Source: Phaeoceros laevis
Taxonomy: Eukaryota; Anthocerotophyta; Anthocerotopsida; Notothyladales
NCBI GenBank assembly: GCA_049999765.1
Contig: JBNGIQ010004541.1
Coordinates: 1 to 20,041 of the forward strand
Length of the DNA: 20,041 bases
Direction: 5' to 3'
Shown here one piece after another: positions 1 through 9,923 of this stretch. The notes under the pieces are model-generated. The model saw only the letters and a list, made by a program, of their open reading frames with translations, had not been told where the DNA came from and did no database searches. The stretch's first letter is position 1. Each line of letters begins with the position of its first letter. The translations under genes were made by a program, and so were the position numbers.

Positions 1-229
1 ATGCAGGAGGACGGTGTGTGGAAGCTGTCGCGGTTTCTCCTCCCTTACTTTGAGCAGCAGCTGCTTGCCGCTCACCGGATTCGGAGGCAAGGGTTTGGGG
101 GGCAGGCCTTTATGATCTCAGCAGCCTGAGAAAGAAGTAGGTGGTGGATTCAGCGGTGTTTGCTTGCGTGCCGGTCACATTCACAGCTCCTGAATTGTGG
201 AATTGCGTCGCCGCTGGGGTTGCTTCCTC
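1..229 (+). other. Upstream region of the FtsH gene (leader/promoter) with a 42-codon ORF
   Basis: This stretch precedes the proposed FtsH start at 230. It holds an open frame from an ATG at position 1 to a TGA at 127-129 (42 codons). That ORF matches no family I recognise. It could be an upstream ORF in the FtsH leader, the tail of a gene cut by the window edge, or chance. No TATA box or other core promoter element is convincing here. Confidence 0.2.
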
Positions 230-3200
230 ATGTCAACACGGCAGTCCACCAGAGCGGCACGGCCTCTTCGCCGCTTAATTGTAAGTCCTGTTGCTGCTTT
301 GGTTTGTGGCATTCTGCAGATTGTGTTTCCAATCAGCTGAGGTCATAAGCGGAGTTGCTGCTTTGTGGTGTCCTTGCAGTGAATCTGGTTTTGAGCTGCT
401 CGTTCGGCTGTTGCAGTAACTTTGATTGCGTTTTGGTGTGACCTGGCTTGGATGGCTTGGATGTGCCTTGCAGGAGGAGTGTTTTAGGCAAGGTAGTTCT
501 GTACATCGCCCTAGCTCTAGATCGTATGGCACAGCTACTGAGGTAGGGCGCGTACTGCAAGGTCTCGGGAAAGAGCACTGCTGTCTGAGGCCCTTGTTGG
601 TGCGTGATGCTGCCACCGTCTATGGGAGATCAAGTGCAGTAACATGGAGGTTCTTGTCCACTCACACGTCAAGATTTATGCTCCGAGCAGTAGACCCCGC
701 GACAAGTACGGTTCTGAGACCACAGACGCCCAGGATGTTGCTGCAGAGCTCCCTGGGCCGGAGGCTGTTCTGCAGTGAGGCACCCAGAAAGAAATGTGAG
801 AGGGTTCTCGCCTCTGCAGCGGAAGCTGATAACAATTGCTGTGCTTCTTCTCATACGGTTGAGACCATTCTGACCGGATGTGCATGTTTGTTGTGTGGCA
901 GCGTATGAAAGTTTCTATCCCAAAAACAAAAAGGGTATCCCCAAGGGTCGGAATGAAAAGGACGGAAAGAATGGTAAGGGTAGCTGCTGTAAATGAACGA
1001 CAGGCACGGGCTGCTGCTGACACAGGGTTACTGAGATTGTGTCTTCAAAACCTGTTTGCAGAGGACCAGAAGTCAGACGATCCAAATGCCTATACTGAGG
1101 TTCCAAGAGCCTCATTGCAGTCCTTGGTTGCCACGGGTGTGTTGACGTTGGCAGCTCTTGCAACCCTAACAATGGGTCGCAATGATGCCCAACAGGTACC
1201 TTCCTTTGCTCCAGTATGATTACTTAGGACTTGGATTTTTATTACCTCTGTGGTTAACCACTGCCAGGGACTCTGATGCACGACAACCAGAAGGCCTTCT
1301 GTGTCGAGATTTATTAGGTGTCACAACTATTGCCGTTTTGTACAGATCAGTTTCCAGGAGTTCAAGAACAAGTTACTTGAGCCAGGTCTTGTGGATCACA
1401 TTGAGGTGTCAAACAAGAGCGTTGCCAAGGTCTATGTCAGGCCGCCACCGGCAGGGGCACACGGTGAGATGGGTGATTTGCAAACTGACACTCACCAGGC
1501 GGCAACGAGTAATGACGCCAAGTACAAGTATTTCTTCAACATCGGGAGCTTGGAGTCATTTGAGAGGAAGCTTGAAGATGCTCAAGATGCACTGGGTGTT
1601 GATCCACATGATCAGGTTCCTGTGACATATGTGTCGGAACTTAGCTGGCAGCAGGAGTTGTTGCGACTTGCACCTACCCTTCTTTTGATAGTCGGTTATC
1701 TTTACTTCACAAGGCGGATGCAAGGTGGGTTTGGCATTGGCGGAGGTGGAAGTGGTATTGGTGGGCGTGGCATATTCAATGTTGGAAAGGCTCAAGTTAC
1801 CAAACTCTCCAAGAAGGCAAAGGATAAGGTGAGACACAGTTTGTTTTTTATCAGTCGATTGAACCAATCCCNNNNNNNNNNNNNNNNNNNNNNNNNNNNN
1901 NNNNNNNNNNNNNNNNNNNNNNNNNNNNNNNNNNNNNNNNNNNNNNNNNNNNNNNNNNNNNNNNNNNNNNNGAAGCCAAGGAAGAGGTCATGGAATTTGT
2001 ACATTTTTTGAAAAATCCCAAAAAGTACCAAGAGATTGGCGCCAAAATTCCTAAAGGGGCTCTGTTGGTGGGACCGCCTGGAACTGGAAAGACGTTACTA
2101 GCCAAGGCGACAGCAGGAGAGGCGGAGGTGCCTTTCCTTGCAATCAGTGGATCCGACTTCATGGAGATGTTTGTTGGAGTGGGGCCATCACGAGTTAGAG
2201 ATCTGTTTGCTCAAGCTCGGCAAGCCAGCCCCAGCATTATTTTCATAGATGAGATTGATGCCATTGGTCGTGCAAGAGGCAGAGGAGGGTTCGCTGGAGC
2301 AAATGATGAGAGGGAAAGCACACTCAATCAGCTCCTGGTTGAAATGGATGGCTTTGGAAGTACTTCAGGTGTAGTTGTGCTAGCAGGCACAAACAGGCCT
2401 GATATTCTTGACAAGGCTTTACTGCGGCCTGGTCGTTTTGACCGTCAAATAACAATTGACAGGCCTGATATCAATGGTCGGGAGCAAATTTTCCGAATAT
2501 ATTTGAAGAAGCTGAAGCTTGATCGGGAAATTACCTTCTATTCAGAACGCATGGCTGCTCTAACTCCTGGATTTGCAGGTGCTGACATTGCCAATGTCTG
2601 CAATGAGGCCGCATTGATTGCTGCCAGGCATGAGAAAGGGGAAATCTCGATGGAACACTTTGAGTCGGCTATTGATCGAATCATTGGTGGTCTTGAGAAG
2701 AAACTAAAGGTACTTTTGTTTGCCTATTGGCTCTTGTACGTTCCATCTGTCTTTTGATGCAAAGTAGTATCTGCAACATTTAGCAGTGGTGTGTGTCTTT
2801 TGTCTTGCTAACTTCGATTGAGCTGTGCAGGTCATCAGCAAAGAGGAACGGAGGACTGTTGCATATCATGAGGCTGGCCATGCTGTCACTGGTTGGTTTT
2901 TAGAGCATGCGGAACCTTTGTTGAAAGTCTCCATAGTCCCACGCGGCTCTGCTGCATTGGGTTTTGCACAATACCTACCAAATGAAAATCTTCTCATGAC
3001 CAAGGAACAAATGCTCGACATGACTTGCATGATTCTTGGTGGACGTGCAGCTGAGGAGGTACACGTCAACACCTGGTCACTGGCGCGTTTGTCACTGCTT
3101 TGTGTGCTTGACATGCTCAATGCCTGCGTAATGGTTTGCTAATTGGTGCAGATTTTGATTGGGAGGATCTCAACAGGTGCACAAAATGATTTGGAGAAAG

Positions 3201-3652
3201 TGACAAAAATGACTTATGCTCAGATTGGTGTTTATGGCTTCAGCAAGAAAGTGGGTCTGCTATCTTTTCCGCAACGAGAAGATGGAATGGAGATGTCAAA
3301 GCCCTATAGCGATGACACAGCACAGATGATTGATCAGGAAGTTCGGGAGTGGGTAGACATAGCATACAAGCGCACTTTGGCTTTGGTTACCGAGCACAGG
3401 GAAGGCATAGAGACACTTGCACTGAAGCTGCTTGAGAAGGAAGTCTTGCACCAAAATGATCTAGTACAGATACTGGGTGAGAGGCCTTTTAAGCCTGCAG
3501 AGCTTTCCAACTATGACAAGTTCAAGCGAGGCTTTTCAGATTTGTCTGATGAGTCTGGCAAAGGTTCAGAGGTATTGCCAGAGCCCAGCGAGCCCCCCAA
3601 AGATGGTGAAGCACCTGGCGTGCTGCCGGTGCCAGCCCCAGCTCTTGTTTAA
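230..3652 (+). CDS. FTSH3/10: Mitochondrial ATP-dependent zinc metalloprotease FtsH (m-AAA type, FTSH3/FTSH10-like)
   Basis: Membrane-bound AAA+ protease of the mitochondrial inner membrane. It degrades or processes misfolded and unassembled membrane proteins on the matrix side. Exons by splice signals and frame: 230-280, 474-795, 902-973, 1062-1195, 1346-1828, (gap)1972-2709, 2831-3058, 3152-3652; phases agree at all seven visible exon ends except the one inside the gap. About 842 residues are visible, a normal length for plant mitochondrial FtsH once roughly ten missing residues are added. Exon 1 gives an Arg/Ser-rich, acid-free start ([17 protein letters not shown]), as expected of a mitochondrial presequence, and ends at a GTAAGT donor. 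Transmembrane segments lie in exon 4 (near 1105-1170) and exon 5 (near 1660-1715), followed by a Gly-rich linker. Walker A GPPGTGKT is at 2071, Walker B IIFIDEID at 2236-2259, the SRH motif near 2386-2450, and zinc-binding HEAGH at 2867-2881. The YYP-type motif after the presequence and the residues before the AAA domain match plant FTSH3/10 rather than chloroplast FtsH. The C-terminal tail is Pro/Glu-rich. Confidence 0.95.
1872..1971. other. Assembly gap of 100 Ns inside the FtsH gene
   Basis: Exactly 100 Ns, the usual placeholder for a gap of unknown size. The gap lies between a clear donor (after 1828, GTGAGA) and an exon already in frame at 1972. It therefore hides the rest of intron 5, its acceptor, and the first residues of exon 6. 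By comparison with the family, about ten residues just before the AAA core are missing. The frame on both sides is consistent with an intact gene. Confidence 0.97.
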
Positions 3653-3993
3653 GGGTTCCTGCCCATTTCGGGCAGCCTGTTTGCCCTCCCTCATTTCTCA
3701 GTACCATGGGGAGGTGGAGCTTTTCCTCCTTGCTAGACTTGGGGGATGGCCTGCTAGATGTCAACCTTGTGTCTTCTCCCCACCCCCTCCATGGTAACTC
3801 CATTTGTACCATATCTTTGCTCTTGTACATGGTAATTATTAGTTCAAATGTGGTAAGATGCAGCTGTGGCTGATGCAGGAACTCCTAGATCGTCATGAGA
3901 TGTCTGTGGATAGTATTGCTCGTAGGTGTCAGCAGACGCCTACCCTCAAGTGGAGCCTCCGGTACAGCCTCGTGGTCATGGAGTAGGCAGGAC

Positions 3994-4426
3994 CTTCTGG
4001 AGTCACTAAACGATTAACAGGGTCCACACTAGGGGGATGAATGAGGTGTCGAACCCACTGCTTGTCACGCACTTGCAGCGAAGAGTACCAGGTTGATACT
4101 CCTTGTAATTCAGCGTGCGCCCGCTGTGCCGGAGGTGGGGGCTTTGGTGCGTGTCGCCACTCCAGCAGGGTCCTTAAGAAAAGCTGCTTTTGGATCTTTA
4201 GCGGACAGTTTTTACACTTCTGGACTCACTAAACGATTAACAGGGTCCACACTAGGGGGGATGAAAGAGGTGGTGAACCCACTGCTTGCAGCGATGAGTA
4301 CTAGGTGGATACTCCTTGTAATTCAGCGTGCGCCCGTCGTGCCGGAGCTGGGGGCTTTGGTGCGTGTCGCTACTCCAGGGTCCTTGGGAAAAGCTGCTTT
4401 TGAATCTTTAGCTGACAGTTTTTACA
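3994..4426. repeat. Imperfect 223-bp tandem duplication
   Basis: Copy 1 runs 3994-4216 and copy 2 4217-4426. Both begin CTTCTGGA(G/C)TCACTAAACG and end near a shared TTTAGC(G/T)GACAGTTTTTACA. Copy 2 lacks 11 bp around the CACGCACTT of copy 1 and 3 bp further on, and has a few substitutions. A frame from 4093 to 4458 stays open across most of both copies, so a repeated peptide starting ILLVIQRAP appears twice. I do not recognise the peptide, and the differences do not clearly favour third codon positions. I treat this as a non-coding local duplication. Confidence 0.85.
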
Positions 4427-5056
4427 GACGCAGGGACCCGGGATGGGGTGCCTTGTAGACTTTGGACTCTCCGGAGTCCGGAGTATATCATTTTTGAGGT
4501 GGATAAAGATCAGGGAACCTGCTCACAGATAAGATGGCTGCCAGGTTGGAACAGCAATCGTGCGTGAACAACAAATCCTCCTCCATCGTGGTTGGCAGAG
4601 AAGGTGACCCGCGAAAGCCCGTTTTGAACTACTACCGATAAAAACAGTACGACTAAAACCGGCCAATAACGAGCATCAGGGGACCGGGTATCTCCGAGCT
4701 ACAGCGGAATCGGAGATCGAATCATGCGGATTGAGTCTTGGATTTCAGGAAAAAAGCGGAGTCGAGCAAAGCAGAGCACGCAACGAGCCGGGTGTGCCCG
4801 TGTCCGGAGCTCCTGATCGCGTGCCATCTGATCACCTGCAGCAGCCGTTCAATTCTTGACCAATAGTCTGCTCGCATTTCCGCAATCTTGGCCGTGTCGT
4901 TCAATTTGCTTGTCACCATACGTCCCGCAGCAAGCCGGCCTCTTCCTGCTTCAGAAGTTTGTTCGACGGTCCGAAACATTCGGGCCCCGCCAAATTTTTT
5001 ACGTAGACATGCGGGCTCGCAAGAGAATCACTGGGACCGAGCAAATGGGAGGAAGC

Positions 5057-5082
5057 TGATAATTGAGTGTGATAATTGAGTG
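5057..5082. repeat. Perfect 13-bp tandem repeat before the IML2/TTC39 start
   Basis: TGATAATTGAGTG occurs twice with no spacer, about 30 bases before the proposed ATG at 5114. It probably lies in the 5' untranslated region or core promoter. It contains TGATAAT, but no specific regulator can be named. Confidence 0.8.
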
Positions 5083-5113
5083 GGAAAGAGTCAGGCGGCT
5101 ACCATCAGCAAAG

Positions 5114-8100
5114 ATGGCAGCTGCACCACAGCTCTCTGCAGTCGTGCGTGCCTGTGACGAAGCGGAAACTGCTCTCAAGTTCGTCCTGCGGCTTCCTGTT
5201 GTTCTTCTGACAGCCACACGCTTTCTTGCTGGCCTTGAATGAATTCCATCTGTAAGTTGGGGATGCTGGTCTCACGTCTCATCCAGTTGCGGGATTCACA
5301 GGCTCTTCTTGCAGGGTAAATTTGATGAAGCTGAGCGCTTTGTAGAGGAAAGGGTGGAGGCGAGAGATCGGGTGGCTGGGGCCATTCCAATCTTCACTCA
5401 TTGTCATGCGGTTGTGCTCTTCGCGAAAGCTGGTATCACAGGCACGGAAGAGGACAGGTGACCAGGGTGTTAGAGTTGAATTGTACTTCATGTGAGGCAT
5501 GTCGAAACAGAGCATCAAGTGATGGCCTCTATCTTAGGTTCCTCACTTTTGCTCCCCGCAAGGATGATGTGCATCCTAGTCCACAGCAAGCATAGTTGAG
5601 CTTGAGAGTCGTTCTCAATGTCCTATGTCCTACATTGTCCTATCAACTTCAGGGTGCAAGCCATGGAGAGGTTACAGGAGGCCACAAGTTTGGCGTCAGA
5701 GCACATTCCCAAGCAACGTTGGGTTCAAAGCATTGCTGCATGGGGCATGGGCTACTTCACCTCGCCTTCTCCCAAGCTTGAGGACATCCCTGAAGAGGAG
5801 CTCACTTGGTATTGTCATGTGCCTTTGGTGGCCATCCTTGAAAAAAAGCGAGTGTCAATTACGGATGCATATGGATTTTCGTCATTGTTAGGCTTATTCG
5901 TGTCTGATGGTTGCAGCCGCATCATTGAGGCCGAAGCCACCTATTTGAGTGCAATACTTTGCTTCTTCGAAGAATCCATTGCTTCATTCTTCAAGGTCAG
6001 ATTTAGTGCCCTCAGCTTCTTGACAGCCTTCTTCCGACAAATGGTTTTTCATCTTTTTCTTGGCAAAGCTGTTGCCAAGAATGCTGGTGAACTTGTCAAC
6101 AAAGTGATTAGATATGCGCTCGTAGCCTCCTGATGAGTTTGTCTCTAACAGCATGTGTGTTCCGTGGTTTCCAGGCAGCCTTATTGATACGAAAAGCCAT
6201 CAGCGGGTACAAGCATTGCCATGGCATCATCCAGCGGCAGGTATGCGTCCCCAGTCTCTTTAGTGTGAGTATTTATGATACTGTGGTCCAATGTGATGGC
6301 CCCTGGATGTTACTTCTCCCCAGCTGATGGTATTTGGTGCCACCGATAGCAACGTGCAAACAGAAGCGAACATGATGTTGGAGCTGTGAGACTCGGTTTT
6401 GGAGGCTTCAGCCTAGCTTTGTCTTTGCTACCTCCTAAGCTGCTACGGCTGCTCTCTGTTTTGGGGTTTCCATGCGACCGGGCCGCAGGTCTGTGTGCAA
6501 TTGAACAGTCTCTTCAGGGTGGAGGCTTGCGGGCTTCTGTTGCTGGAATGTAAGGGGCCAGACATTTGATCGCATTGTTTGGCTCTCTGCTGCACTGGCT
6601 GACGTGTCATGACCTCTCATCATGTCTTGTCCAGGCTGCTGTTGTCATACCATGTCATACTACCTTCATTCTTCTCGATCCCTCAGGTAGCTACACTGTC
6701 CCCCACCCATCTTAGCGAAGATGTGGTGGTACTTGGAAGTTTGAAAAGGAAGAGTAGTGTTGGGATTGTGTCTGCAGGAACGTGAGCAGCATGTTATTGA
6801 AGCTCAACGGATGTTGTCAATCCTGGATAAGCAGTACCCCGGGAGCTTCTTCTTAGGGTATGACTTCACAGAGGGCTTTCTAGGTTCAATTTTGAGCATG
6901 TTTGCACACCGTCATCCAGTTAGTGGTGATTGCTATAATGCAGGTTCTATAGAGGGCGACTGCAGAGATTAAAGAAAGATTTGGTGGGATCGATGGCCTT
7001 TTTTTCAGACCTTGATCAGGTTCACACTCCAGCCCCTCTGCTTATTTCTAGAATCGGTTCTATTTGTGCCTTCTGTAATGTTGTTGCTTTTCCGTGGTTC
7101 TTGCAGGGTCTGGTCTTGTCTTCCGAATCAAAGTTTTTCAAACTGCGGCATGCATGGGTGTATGAACTTGGGCTCGGCAATATGTTACAGCTCAAGGTAA
7201 AGGCTGCAGTTCAGAGTGAGGACAAACAACGTCTTAAGTGGCACTGACTGACACGTTTCTCCACTGCGTAAAGTGGAAAGAGGCAGAAAAGTACTGGGTT
7301 GAGTTGGAGGAAGATAGTGTGTGGTCTCGGGCCTTCTTCTCCTTTCTCCATGTAAGTTCGTGTCTCAGCCTTTTCGTTATCTGCGCTCAAGGTTCTACAC
7401 TTGACAATTGTCATATGCATGAGGCTGGAGCCTTGATTCGTTTGCTAGGGTGTTTGTCTTTCCATGAGAGGCGAAGCAGAATCTGCAGCCACCAAGTTCG
7501 CAAAGGTGATGGTTTAAAAGCTTTGAAAATGTGCTTTCATGCTCTGTCATGCTCTTGATGTTAAGCTGCAAGTCGTAGCCTCGTGTATCCTTCGCTAATG
7601 CTCCTGGTGCTGCAGGTCCAAAGGCTGATGAGGGGTGCTATTTCTGGTCGAATCTTGGCAGAGGAGCAATATGCCTCCCGCATGGTTGGTTCAACATTGA
7701 CCAGTTGGAACATAATCAGTTATTCACCATGAGATGCTTATATTTGGTGCTGTCGACTGATTCCTTTAAGATGCTTGATTAAGGTGAAGGACCACAGACT
7801 GGACAGCACAGAGGGTGTCAAGAGTCTGCAAGGTCGGATATCTGGATTGACTTTTCTCTACTTATGGAATTCCTTCCCACAGGTATGGCACAGTGAATGA
7901 GATTAGTGGCACCCCCTTCGGGAGCACATTAGATCGTAGTTCTTAAGAAAGTGCTTTCTTTCCGCAGATGCCTCAACAAGAATTGGAATGCATCGTAAAG
8001 ATAATTGATAGCGCGGAAGCCTCTGCCGGCAATCCATTTGATTCAGATGATAAAACTGAAGGCCCTTCTCATAGTTCTCAGCATCCACGAGATGCTGACG

Positions 8101-8975
8101 CGCAGGTCTTACCTCTTTCTGAGGCTGGTCGTCCAGATTCTCTCTCTCGGCAGCCCAGCGGTACAGGAGGGTCAGTGACACAGGATTGGCTGCAGGTGTT
8201 TGAAGACCCATATGACGATGAAGCGGTGTGCAGTCTCATCAAAGGCACTGCCTTGCGAGAACTTGGCAAGCTGGATGAGGCTCTCGAGTGTTTGGACTTC
8301 ATCAGGTCGGTCAATGCTGTCTTCTTCCACGGTGATATTTCTTGCAAGTCATCCGGAAGTGGGGTGCGAGAGGAGATCAGGCTTACTGAGCTGGTTCGCG
8401 TGCTACCAAGCAGGGAGGACTCTTGCTATGTCGAGAATGAGCTGTTCGTGTTCCCAATGGCTGCTTACGAGCGTGCACTGCTATTCATCATGCAATACAG
8501 TAAGAGAGCTGAGAAGAATTCAGACCAGGCAGCCAACTACGACCTCCTCCTGAAGGTAGAATGAGCCACTGGGCCCTGTTAGTAGAGGGCCCAGCTGCAG
8601 TACTGACTTGTTTGCTGCGCAGGCGAATAAGGAGCTTGAACTGGCTGAAGGATTCAAGCGGGATTACAACTTCCTTTGGCGGCTGCTTGGTCGAGTTCAC
8701 GCAGCTCGCGGAGCAATCCAGCAGCTCATGGGAGAAGAGGTAAGGAAGCTATTGTAATGACAAGTCTCATAGAGCATCAGAACATTCTTTCAACTATGCG
8801 GTGACCTTTGACGCGACTACTGTTACCGCAGAAGAAAATCGTGGTGGACAGCAGCATGGCAGAAGGGGAAGGTCGTTCGGACGAGAAAGAGGACTTCGGC
8901 TGCAATCACATCAAGCTCATGGAGGCCTCGGAACAAGAAAATGGCAAGGAAGATGTCTTCTTCGATGCCTTGTAG
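5114..8975 (+). CDS. IML2/TTC39-family tetratricopeptide protein, 16 exons
   Basis: Proposed exons: 5114-5178, 5302-5457, 5653-5995, 6175-6240, 6350-6549, 6635-6686, 6778-6857, 6944-7019, 7107-7196, 7274-7351, 7616-7684, 7784-7882, 7968-8305, 8414-8555, 8623-8739, 8832-8975. Every junction is GT-AG, phases match, and the total is 2115 nt (704 residues plus TAG). Family landmarks appear in the right order: ALKLFLQGKFDEAE at the N-terminus, AEATYLSAILCFFEESIASF, LALSLLPPKLLRLLSVLGFP, then LLLSYHVILPS, WKEAEKYWVELEEDSVWS, YLWNSFP, and a TPR near residue 540 (SLIKGTALRELGKLDEALEC). Residues about 470-530 form a Ser/Asp-rich linker and the C-terminus is acidic. In this family, yeast Iml2 is linked to mitochondria and inclusion-body clearance, and mammalian TTC39B to LXR turnover; the role here is unknown. 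The donors after 5178 and 7019 (GTTCGT, GTTCAC) are weak, and the first exon is the least certain. Confidence 0.85.
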
Positions 8976-9914
8976 AAAAGAGTAACTTCACTGCGTGCTT
9001 ATGGGTCCTTGCGGCAACACTTACGCAGTAAGGTTTATGGCAAACAATTTGCACCACCAGTTGACCCAAACATTTTCCTTCATAGAAATTTATACCTTTT
9101 TTCTCACCGTTTTCTCAGGTCATCTTTGTCATCGAAAGTCGGATCATTGGATACAGTGCTCCGAATGTGACCAGAGGTTAGACCCTAAACCAGACTTAGA
9201 TTCAAATGCAGTTGGCGTGCTCCCTAATAAGCTGGAAGCTGGAAAGTTTTGGTAGCCGATCAGATGATATGCGCTGCCGCCTCTTTTCGCGAAGCTTGTC
9301 GGTATGGCTCGGTAATGAAGCAGTTGACAAGGGATGGACTTCATAACCTGGATGAATCGTCTTTCTCTAGCATTTTCCACTCTTTCGCTTGTGTATCCGT
9401 TTGTTTCTGTATTCACCGGGAAACCTACAGGCGTGTATTTGTCTGGCCAACCCGGTTTTAGCACCAGGCTCATCATGTAGTCGTATGTGCCGTTGGTTGA
9501 GCTGTCAGAGACGAGCGCCAATTTCGAAACTCTCAAAACTGAGGTTCATGTCAGACACGCCTTTAGCAACTTTTAGCCACATGACGGTAGAAGCAGACGA
9601 CAGGATTGCGGCGGCATGTCAGTCGTTATTCACAGGCGAGATTGCAATATTAATGTTGATGGATCATGAGCTACAGTATAGTGTGCCGTCAACGCTTGGT
9701 AATCATAAGATATTGCATGCGATATTCTGCGAAATAGCCAGTTCGTTACTACAAGCTTCGAAGAATGTATCACCATGTCAGGGACGTAAAGAGGACTGCG
9801 AGCCACGCCCTGTTCATGTTCACACACAAAAAGTCTACCCGAGACGGCCCCGGCAACCATCTTGCGTTCATCGTCGGTCCGGCCGTTTGGAAGTAGGTTG
9901 CCCGAGCTGACATC
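8976..9914. other. Intergenic region between the IML2/TTC39 gene and TPR-SET copy A
   Basis: About 940 bases that should hold the 3' untranslated region of the upstream gene and the promoter of copy A. Open frames exist on both strands (for example 9389-9910 plus, 9144-9536 minus), but they start at non-ATG codons and show no family resemblance or splice logic. I see no mobile element, RNA gene or clear polyadenylation signal. The last bases (GACATCACGCAA, to 9920) align with the start region of copy B. Confidence 0.55.
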
Positions 9915-9923
9915 ACGCAATCA

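Larger units (their letters stand above)
3653..5113. other. Intergenic region between the FtsH and IML2/TTC39 genes
   Basis: The first 300 bases or so are probably the FtsH 3' untranslated region: pyrimidine-rich, with no AATAAA that I can find. A hairpin with near-perfect 9-bp arms sits at 3922-3943 (GTAGGTGTC, loop AGCA, GACGCCTAC). A 223-bp tandem duplication follows at 3994-4426. A small inverted repeat (GGACTC, TCCG, GAGTCC) is at 4464-4479. The rest, up to the start codon at 5114, shows no convincing gene on either strand; it should include the promoter and leader of the next gene. Confidence 0.6.

Noticed and set aside
3994-4260. CACTA transposon ends, because CACTA occurs twice in the repeat
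   Set aside because: No inverted TAGTG partner and no target duplication; the CACTA strings are simply shared by the tandem copies.
4722-4979. 85-residue minus-strand frame upstream of the IML2/TTC39 gene
   Set aside because: No family resemblance and no supporting signals; likely chance in a GC-balanced region.
5214-5251. An alternative exon (acceptor 5213, donor 5252 GTAAGT) in the 5' part of the IML2/TTC39 gene
   Set aside because: Its signals are good, but the direct join of 5178 to 5302 gives the family-like ALKLFLQGKFDEAE stretch in frame, so the extra exon is not needed; it could be an alternative transcript.
9144-9536. 130-residue open frame on the minus strand
   Set aside because: Non-ATG start, no recognised motif, no splice signals, and it lies in the expected promoter and 3' flank region.
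9389-9910. 173-residue open frame on the plus strand before TPR-SET copy A
   Set aside because: It starts at a non-ATG codon, has no family resemblance, and overlaps the region that aligns with the copy B start in another frame.
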